Part shown: positions 1 to 3,721 of the stretch, one piece after another
How positions within the stretch are numbered: the first letter of the stretch is position 1
Layout: the number at the start of each line of letters is the position of its first letter
NCBI GenBank assembly: GCA_030630445.1
Contig: DAOVNC010000265.1
Coordinates: 1-5,190 of the forward strand
Reading direction: 5' to 3'
Origin: Kiritimatiellales bacterium
GTDB lineage: Bacteria > Verrucomicrobiota > Kiritimatiellia > Kiritimatiellales > Pontiellaceae
Length of the DNA: 5,190 nucleotides
Position numbers and translations under genes: made by a program
The notes under the pieces: model-generated
Databases searched by the model: none
Told to the model about the DNA's origin: nothing
The model's input: the letters and a program-made list of their open reading frames with translations, nothing else

Positions 1-743
1 CCTCGCTCGGCGCCACCTGCGACATTGCCATGGCTCGCGAAGCCCTCAAAGGCGCTATCGCCGCCTCCAACGTGCTGAACGAAAACGTTTCCAAGGATTG
101 GAAAACCTCGATGGATAAACTCGTTCCCTACAAGATCGGCCAGCACGGCCAGCTTCAGGAATGGTACGAGGACATCGATGACCCGAAGGACCAGCATCGG
201 CACCTCAACCACCTCTTTGGCCTGCATCCCGGAAGCCAGATCAGCCCAACGCATACACCGGATCTGGCCGAGGCCTGCCGCACCACCCTCACTCAACGCG
301 GCGACGGTGCTACCGGCTGGTCGATGGGCTGGAAGATTAATTTCTGGGCGCGGGTGCACGACGGGGACCACGCCCACCTGATGATCCGGAACCTACTCAA
401 AAAAGGAACCAATCCGAATCTGTTTGATATCCATCCACCGTTCCAGATCGACGGCAATTTTGGGGGATGCGCGGGGATTGCCGAGATGCTGTTGCAGAGC
501 CACTACCACGCCGAAGGCGGCGAGGTGGTCCTCCTGCCCGCCCTGCCCAGCGCATGGCCCACTGGATCGGTAAAAGGTCTCCGTGCGCGTGGCGGCTTCG
601 TTGTCGATATCGCGTGGAAGGACGGTAAGCTGACCGAGGCCAAGGTGACGGCCACCCAGCCCCGCAAGCTCCTCGCCCACTGGGGCAACAAAACATGGAA
701 GCACACGCTGAAGGCCGACGAAACCGTTACGCTCACCCCTTGA
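1..743 (+). CDS. GH95-family alpha-L-fucosidase, C-terminal part (5' truncated by window edge)
   Basis: The reading frame is open from base 3 (bases 1-2 end a cut codon) to TGA at 741-743, giving 246 residues; the true start lies left of the window. Family GH95 enzymes are inverting exo-alpha-L-fucosidases (some members are galactosidases) that remove terminal fucose from glycans. Conserved GH95 blocks are visible in the right order: GATCDIAMAREAL at window residues 3-15, GQLQEW at 49-54, HRHLNHLFGLHPG at 65-77, GWSMGWKINFWAR near 105-117, and HPPFQIDGNFGG at 144-155, followed by AGIAEMLLQSH. After this comes the usual C-terminal beta domain (about 165-246, with LLPALPSAWPTGSVKGLRAR). The Asp of QIDGNFGG probably corresponds to the catalytic Asp of Bifidobacterium AfcA; the general-acid Glu should lie just upstream of the window. 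Both points come from family memory, not an alignment. The gene converges on the M60 gene with a 47-nt gap. The family call is firm; substrate and linkage are not determinable here. Confidence 0.93.
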   Translation, partial: SLGATCDIAMAREALKGAIAASNVLNENVSKDWKTSMDKLVPYKIGQHGQLQEWYEDIDDPKDQHRHLNHLFGLHPGSQISPTHTPDLAEACRTTLTQRGDGATGWSMGWKINFWARVHDGDHAHLMIRNLLKKGTNPNLFDIHPPFQIDGNFGGCAGIAEMLLQSHYHAEGGEVVLLPALPSAWPTGSVKGLRARGGFVVDIAWKDGKLTEAKVTATQPRKLLAHWGNKTWKHTLKADETVTLTP

Positions 744-766
744 CTGAAAGGGCTATCCGGAATCCC

Positions 767-787
767 GCTTCCCCGCCTGCGGGAAGC
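767..787. terminator. GC-rich hairpin between convergent genes, possible bidirectional terminator
   Basis: GCTTCCC (767-773) is perfectly complementary to GGGAAGC (781-787) across a 7-nt loop. It sits 24 nt after the stop of the fucosidase and 4 nt beyond the stop of the opposing M60 gene, where a shared terminator would be expected. An outer imperfect pairing of CCGGAA (757-762) with TTCCGG (807-812) reaches into the last M60 codons. There is no T-run on either strand, so it is not a classical intrinsic terminator; it could instead protect 3' ends or be a small palindromic repeat. Confidence 0.45.
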
Positions 788-790
788 CGG

Positions 791-2458
791 TCAACGGGTC
801 GCTGGGTTCCGGGAGCGCTGCGCCACCTCGTCTTTGCGAACCTTGGCGTCGCCGAAACCTTCAGGCATCCAGACGGGTAGGTTCTCCACCTGCCCGATCG
901 CTTCCGGACTCATGGGAATACCCCAAAGATCCTGCATGAAGGGGGCGAGGTTGTGTTGTGTGGCTTGGGACATGCGGACGAGAAAAGCATCCCGCTTGGC
1001 TTGGTTGTCTTTCGGCAAAGCGTCGGGACGAGTGTCCTGATCGTTCGTATAGCCCGAGAGGACGGTCTGGATGGGTGACCAACCAAACTGGTCGCGCAGT
1101 TGCAGATACATGGACAACTTTTCCCCCGGTCCCAGCTCGGGAAATGGTTTTTGCATGGCCAACGCTTTCCGGGCTTTCTCTCCGACCGTTTCGGCGGAAG
1201 CCGTCCAGCTCCAGCCGCCCCGATCCGCCATCCCGAGGGCATCCATCGCGTGGGAGGAGAAAAGGTTTACGGTCGTTTCGATGGAGCCGTCGAAGGTGTA
1301 GGGGCTGTTCCATCCCCACGCCTTGTCCGGTCGACGCTGGGCTTCGTGACCCAGCTCGTGAAACCAGCCCCAGTTTCCCCGAACCTTGAGTTTATCCAGA
1401 TCGATCATGCCCCGGCATTGCTTCTGCGGTCCTTGGGCGGGATATCCGGCGTGGAAAAGCCCGGCGGAAATCTGTACATCCACATTCACCCGCTCCGGTC
1501 CGGAACGGATATGCGCCATGCCGCCCAGCTCATCATGCAGGGCCACCACCGTGTCCCAATATTTCAATAGCTCGGTGGGATCGTCCAGATCGCGAATCCA
1601 TTCCGATGGAAACGAAAAGGCGATTCGATCCGTCACAAACTCCGCATAGGGGGCCGGAGCCTTGCGCAGCGTGTTCCGCCACTTTTTCACATCGGTTTTT
1701 CCAAGCACAAAATAGGGGGTCTCCAGCGCATTTCGGATTTTAACGCGAAACGCCTCCCCTTCGCGCGGCCGTCCACCCGTATCGATATAAATGGCTCCAC
1801 CATAGGCACCCGCCACCTTCACCGTGTTTTCCTCCACGGGAAAACTGCGCGCAGGAGACGAAGGGATCCGTCGCAGCGCATGTTTGATGGGAATATTATC
1901 CCGATGCCCCGACACCTGCACCCGCAATCCTTTTCCAACCCATTCGTCAGGAAAAACCACCTCCACCACCTCGCCGGGAGCCGCGTAGAGTCCCGTCGAA
2001 TGCCAACGCACAACGGAAGGGTCGATTTTCACGGTGCGGCCTACGCGCCGTGCGTTTTTCGGAATTTCGCCGAAGATATCCCCAGCGGCGGGATGGGCGG
2101 GAACCTCTTCGGGAGGCAGGCTGTTGAGATAGTCCCCTGCTCTTTTGAGGATAAGCTTTTCACCTTCATCCTTAACAACCTTCAATTGGCCCTTCGCATT
2201 TTTGCCAAGGGTTTTTCCGGAACGCTTGCAACAGGCCACCTGAATGGCCTCGCGCTTGTCCGGTGAAAGTTTCCCCCACTCTTTTCGGGAAAGTTTTTGT
2301 GCCAGGGCCGCCTGCTGTTCCTTTGGAAGCTGGTCGTACCGGGAAATGTCCCGGACGAGGGATGGCTCCTCCTCCGCAAACCCCACCGACAGCATAGAGA
2401 GGCACAAAACAAGGCATACGTCACGCACGCGGTGGAATATCGGTTCATTAACGCTCAT
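791..2458 (-). CDS. Secreted M60-like (enhancin-type) zinc metallopeptidase
   Basis: The product is 555 residues, from ATG at 2458-2456 to TGA at 793-791. I chose this start because AGGAG lies 5 nt upstream and a Sec signal peptide follows at once: charged start, hydrophobic VCLVLCLSMLSVGFA at about 14-28, probable cleavage after Ala28, and no lipobox. An in-frame ATG at 2617 would put 53 atypical residues before the signal and is rejected. Residues 29-140 form a charged, probably helical region with no family I recognise. From about 150 the M60 pattern begins: GLYAAPGEVVEV (156-167), a GHRDN block near 184-188, and GAYGGAIYI (217-225). The zinc site is HELGHE at 367-372 with a likely third ligand Glu394 in ETTVNLF, fitting the family pattern HExxH-x(8-28)-E. 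The remainder to 555 is consistent with the M60 helical lobe. M60 enzymes such as SslE and BT4244 act on O-glycosylated, mucin-like proteins; a similar role here is inference. No extra carbohydrate-binding module is visible. Confidence 0.9.
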   Translation of the reverse strand: MSVNEPIFHRVRDVCLVLCLSMLSVGFAEEEPSLVRDISRYDQLPKEQQAALAQKLSRKEWGKLSPDKREAIQVACCKRSGKTLGKNAKGQLKVVKDEGEKLILKRAGDYLNSLPPEEVPAHPAAGDIFGEIPKNARRVGRTVKIDPSVVRWHSTGLYAAPGEVVEVVFPDEWVGKGLRVQVSGHRDNIPIKHALRRIPSSPARSFPVEENTVKVAGAYGGAIYIDTGGRPREGEAFRVKIRNALETPYFVLGKTDVKKWRNTLRKAPAPYAEFVTDRIAFSFPSEWIRDLDDPTELLKYWDTVVALHDELGGMAHIRSGPERVNVDVQISAGLFHAGYPAQGPQKQCRGMIDLDKLKVRGNWGWFHELGHEAQRRPDKAWGWNSPYTFDGSIETTVNLFSSHAMDALGMADRGGWSWTASAETVGEKARKALAMQKPFPELGPGEKLSMYLQLRDQFGWSPIQTVLSGYTNDQDTRPDALPKDNQAKRDAFLVRMSQATQHNLAPFMQDLWGIPMSPEAIGQVENLPVWMPEGFGDAKVRKDEVAQRSRNPATR

Positions 2459-2463
2459 AATCA

Positions 2464-2468
2464 CTCCT
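2464..2468 (-). promoter_or_regulatory. Ribosome binding site of the M60 gene
   Basis: On the minus strand AGGAG is followed by five nucleotides (TGATT) and the ATG at 2458. This fixes the start of the M60 gene at the signal peptide. Its first three bases (AGG, 2468-2466) are also the end of a 9-bp inverted repeat, so the site may be partly hidden when the leader folds. Confidence 0.8.
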
Positions 2469-2562
2469 GTCCAAGAATTGGAAAGCCGACCTCCTTCACC
2501 CGATTGCCGGGCAGGCCGTTTATTACTGAAGAGGTCGGTTTTCAACTTCAGTTTTGGACAGG
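2466..2562 (-). promoter_or_regulatory. Nested inverted-repeat leader of the M60 gene (candidate cis-regulatory RNA or palindromic repeat)
   Basis: Read on the minus strand, this 97-nt segment opens with CCTGTCCAA (2562-2554) and closes with its exact complement TTGGACAGG (2474-2466). Inside, CCGACCTC-TTCA (2538-2527) pairs with TGAA-G-GAGGTCGG (2498-2486), 12 bp with one bulged G. At the top, CCCG and CGGG enclose a GCAAT loop. Short runs (TTG/CAA, AAA/TTT, GAA/TTC) can bridge the outer and inner stems, so the whole may fold as one long imperfect hairpin. A competing local hairpin TCCAA-TTC-TTGGA (2482-2470) uses the same 3' strand. The structure ends in the ribosome binding site 8 nt before the ATG. 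I do not recognise a known riboswitch class. It may instead be a mobile palindromic repeat inserted upstream of the gene. That it lies in the transcript is inferred from position only. Confidence 0.55.
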
Positions 2563-2577
2563 TACGACGAACAATTC

Positions 2578-2600
2578 CTCTTTTCCGGAATGGAAAAGGG
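2578..2600. repeat. Dyad CTTTTCC-N5-GGAAAAG upstream of the M60 gene
   Basis: CTTTTCC (2580-2586) and GGAAAAG (2592-2598) form a perfect 7-bp inverted repeat around GGAAT. It extends by one wobble and one C-G pair to 2578-2600. It lies 16 nt upstream of the nested leader of the minus-strand M60 gene, so it could be an operator or a small hairpin. No convincing -35/-10 pair was found beside it. Confidence 0.45.
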
Positions 2601-2664
2601 AACTCCCCCAATGGCACGTCCCTAAGCCTTGCCTTTCAGATACTCCGTCTCCGTTTCACTGCGA

Positions 2665-2698
2665 CGGAACTACGTAGATACGCCCCTATGTAGTTCCG
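2665..2698. repeat. 13-bp inverted repeat between the CBM9-like and M60 genes
   Basis: CGGAACTACGTAG (2665-2677) pairs with CTATGTAGTTCCG (2686-2698) over 13 positions with a single wobble, around the 8-nt loop ATACGCCC. It begins 52 nt after the stop of the minus-strand CBM9-like gene and lies about 200 nt upstream of the M60 start. No T-run follows on either strand, so a classical terminator is unlikely. A factor-dependent terminator, mRNA-stabilising stem or operator for a dimeric regulator are the alternatives. Confidence 0.6.
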
Positions 2699-2750
2699 CA
2701 ATACCGTGGAGAGTGGGGTTTGGCGAGAACATGGCGCGTAGCGGCTTAGT

Positions 2751-3392
2751 TCAACCAAGGAAACACAACGTGGCGTATTCGTTGGTCAGGTGGTAGTTGG
2801 TTGCCGAAAGAGCGGGAGCCATGCTCAGTTCGGGATCGGCCAGTTCCGAATTGTTATAGTTGTAGCGCCCGCAAAAGATGTTCCACTCGGAACCCGGGCC
2901 CCATGATGCGCCGAAAGCCTGCAACTGCTCCACCGGAACCCACATTTCCGCCTTCCATCCCGTAGCGGTTTCCGCGGCGGCAACCTGCAGGTCATGGAAG
3001 TCGTGCGCATGCAAGAACTGATCAAGGACCATGCCCTCGCGCTCGCGCGGGAAAAACAACGTGGTCTTGTTGCCAAACGGGGTGGCGTACATTTCCCAGC
3101 AGTAGGTATCGTCGGCGGGCTTTGCAAAGAGTTCGAGAACATCGCCCGATTCGAAGTGCAACTCTTCGTCGTGGCGGTTTTGGGCGACCAGAAAGGAGTC
3201 CTCCAGTGCGGCCCCGACATAGAGCCCGTCTTTGTTCCAGGCGAACCAAACCTCGGCACCTTCAACCGGGGTTCCATCCCGATCCGTGCTGAACGCAAAA
3301 GGATAGGCCGTCGCGCGGCTGCGGATCCCATCGTAACGCCCGGCCTCCATCGGATTGACCGGACTGTGGACTGCCTCGAAAACCGTCTTCAT
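2751..3392 (-). CDS. Carbohydrate-binding family 9-like (CBM9-like) protein, no export signal
   Basis: The product is 213 residues from ATG at 3392 (MKTVFEAV) to TGA at 2753-2751. A second ATG directly upstream (3395) would add one Met; the AGGAG at 3402-3398 is 5 nt from the chosen start and only 2 nt from the other. The CBM9-like fold is indicated by EVWFAWNKDGLYVGAALED (47-65), where an incoming strand ends in an acidic pair, GDVLELFAKP (83-92), YCWEMYATPFG (97-107), and GWKAEMWVPVEQL (145-157). These match the order of blocks seen in CBM9-like domains, normally appended to xylanases or found as small stand-alone proteins in polysaccharide-degrading bacteria. The domain fills the whole protein and there is no catalytic module. 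No signal peptide or membrane segment is visible, so it should be cytoplasmic unless exported by another route. Binding target unknown. It lies upstream of, and co-directional with, the M60 gene at 292 nt distance, so a shared transcript is possible but not shown. Confidence 0.8.
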   Translation of the reverse strand: MKTVFEAVHSPVNPMEAGRYDGIRSRATAYPFAFSTDRDGTPVEGAEVWFAWNKDGLYVGAALEDSFLVAQNRHDEELHFESGDVLELFAKPADDTYCWEMYATPFGNKTTLFFPREREGMVLDQFLHAHDFHDLQVAAAETATGWKAEMWVPVEQLQAFGASWGPGSEWNIFCGRYNYNNSELADPELSMAPALSATNYHLTNEYATLCFLG

Positions 3393-3397
3393 CATAT

Positions 3398-3410
3398 CTC
3401 CTGTTCCTCC
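3398..3410 (-). promoter_or_regulatory. Double Shine-Dalgarno of the CBM9-like gene
   Basis: The minus strand reads GGAGG (3410-3406), then AACAGGAG, placing AGGAG at 3402-3398, before two adjacent ATG codons at 3395 and 3392. The proximal AGGAG is 5 nt from the ATG at 3392; the distal GGAGG is 10 nt from the ATG at 3395. Both starts may be used, differing by one residue. Confidence 0.65.
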
Positions 3411-3422
3411 CAAAACGCACGG

Positions 3423-3450
3423 AGTGTACAAAATACATCCGCAGACTCAA
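3423..3450 (-). promoter_or_regulatory. Candidate sigma70-like promoter for the CBM9-like gene
   Basis: On the minus strand TTGAGT (3450-3445) and TACACT (3428-3423) are separated by 16 nt, giving a transcription start about 20 nt before the Shine-Dalgarno region. The match to TTGACA/TATAAT is moderate (four of six in each box). It faces away from the sulfatase promoter, as expected for divergent genes. Confidence 0.35.
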
Positions 3451-3486
3451 ACCCATCCCATCAAATAAATTCCCCCTGAAGGCTAT

Positions 3487-3617
3487 CCTGAATCATTAGC
3501 GACTTTTCTCGCAAAGGTGTAGTGCGGGGCTCTCTGCTTGCAGAGGGCGCGCCCCCTTCGGGAGGCACGCGCTACACCCACAAGGCCAAGAAAACACAGG
3601 GTCGCTAATGATTCAGG
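3487..3617. repeat. 131-bp palindromic element with perfect 17-bp terminal inverted repeats
   Basis: CCTGAATCATTAGCGAC (3487-3503) is the exact reverse complement of 3601-3617. Within it a second stem pairs GGTGTAGTGCG (3516-3526) with CGCGCTACACC (3568-3578), 11 bp with one wobble. This encloses two further hairpins: CTCTGC/GCAGAG (3532-3545) and GCCCCC-TTCG-GGAGGC (3551-3566, one mismatch, TTCG tetraloop). The whole folds as a cloverleaf-like unit on either strand. It lies in the divergent intergenic region between the CBM9-like and sulfatase genes and encodes no convincing protein. It resembles a MITE- or REP/BIME-like repeat unit; no flanking target duplication is obvious. A structured RNA or regulatory site is the alternative. 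It is not a tRNA: no acceptor/CCA layout or conserved T-loop is present. Confidence 0.75.
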
Positions 3618-3641
3618 GAGATCCATCCAACGCGTTCCAAC

Positions 3642-3670
3642 TTGAACCAAGAACCCCGTCCGTGTATAAG
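3642..3670 (+). promoter_or_regulatory. Candidate sigma70-like promoter for the sulfatase gene
   Basis: TTGAAC (3642-3647) and TATAAG (3665-3670) are separated by 17 nt, the optimal spacing, and TG lies close upstream of the -10 box. Transcription would begin near 3677, leaving a leader of about 45 nt. The 8-bp palindrome AACGCGTT (3629-3636) lies just upstream of the -35 box and the imperfect dyad GTTC-CAACTT-GAAC (3634-3647) overlaps it; either could be an operator, though both are short enough to be chance. The promoter is downstream of the 131-bp element, so the element would not be in this transcript. Confidence 0.5.
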
Positions 3671-3708
3671 TCACCGCTCTCTTCGGAAGCATCGAAATCA
3701 ATACCCAT

Positions 3709-3713
3709 GGAGG
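3709..3713 (+). promoter_or_regulatory. Ribosome binding site of the sulfatase gene
   Basis: GGAGG lies 8 nt before the ATG at 3722, which favours this start over the in-frame ATG at 3743, seven codons later, which has no comparable site in front of it. Confidence 0.7.
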
Positions 3714-3721
3714 CAGCCCGT

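Larger units (their letters stand above)
2459..2750. other. Intergenic region upstream of the M60 gene, rich in dyads
   Basis: These 292 bases between the stop of the CBM9-like gene and the start of the M60 gene contain the nested leader (2466-2562), the CTTTTCC dyad (2578-2600) and the 13-bp inverted repeat (2665-2698). The remaining sequence shows no protein gene that I can support and no strong sigma70 promoter for the M60 gene. Confidence 0.65.
3393..3721. other. Divergent intergenic region, non-coding
   Basis: These 329 bases separate the divergent CBM9-like and sulfatase genes. They contain the minus-strand Shine-Dalgarno pair and candidate promoter on the left, the 131-bp palindromic element in the middle, and the sulfatase promoter and ribosome binding site on the right. 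No protein gene was found that has both a credible start and recognisable content. Confidence 0.75.

Noticed and set aside
30..743. ATG at 30 as the true start of the fucosidase
   Set aside because: Conserved GH95 sequence (GATCDIAM) continues in frame upstream of it to the window edge, and the remaining protein is far shorter than the usual family length, so this Met is internal.
1100..1570. 156-codon plus-strand open frame, with several overlapping ones at 834-1649
   Set aside because: All lie opposite the conserved coding region of the M60 peptidase and have compositions of antisense frames with no domain.
2459..2617. N-terminal extension of the M60 gene to an upstream ATG at 2617
   Set aside because: The extension is a translation of the inverted-repeat leader, would bury the signal peptide 53 residues inside, and ignores the well-spaced AGGAG before 2458.
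2244..2693. 149-codon plus-strand open frame spanning the M60 start and its upstream region
   Set aside because: It overlaps the M60 signal-peptide region antisense and continues through inverted repeats; no ribosome binding site or recognisable content.
2994..3479. 161-codon plus-strand open frame opposite the CBM9-like gene
   Set aside because: The minus-strand gene has clear CBM9-like blocks and a strong Shine-Dalgarno; the opposite frame has neither.
3487..3617. The cloverleaf-like element as a tRNA or similar RNA gene
   Set aside because: The 17-bp terminal stem, missing T-loop sequence and lack of a CCA-type acceptor end do not fit a tRNA, and there is no internal promoter or known ncRNA signature.
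3483..3701. 72-codon minus-strand open frame in the divergent intergenic region
   Set aside because: Most of it is a translation of the 131-bp palindromic element, its start has no good ribosome binding site, and it shows no domain or signal peptide.
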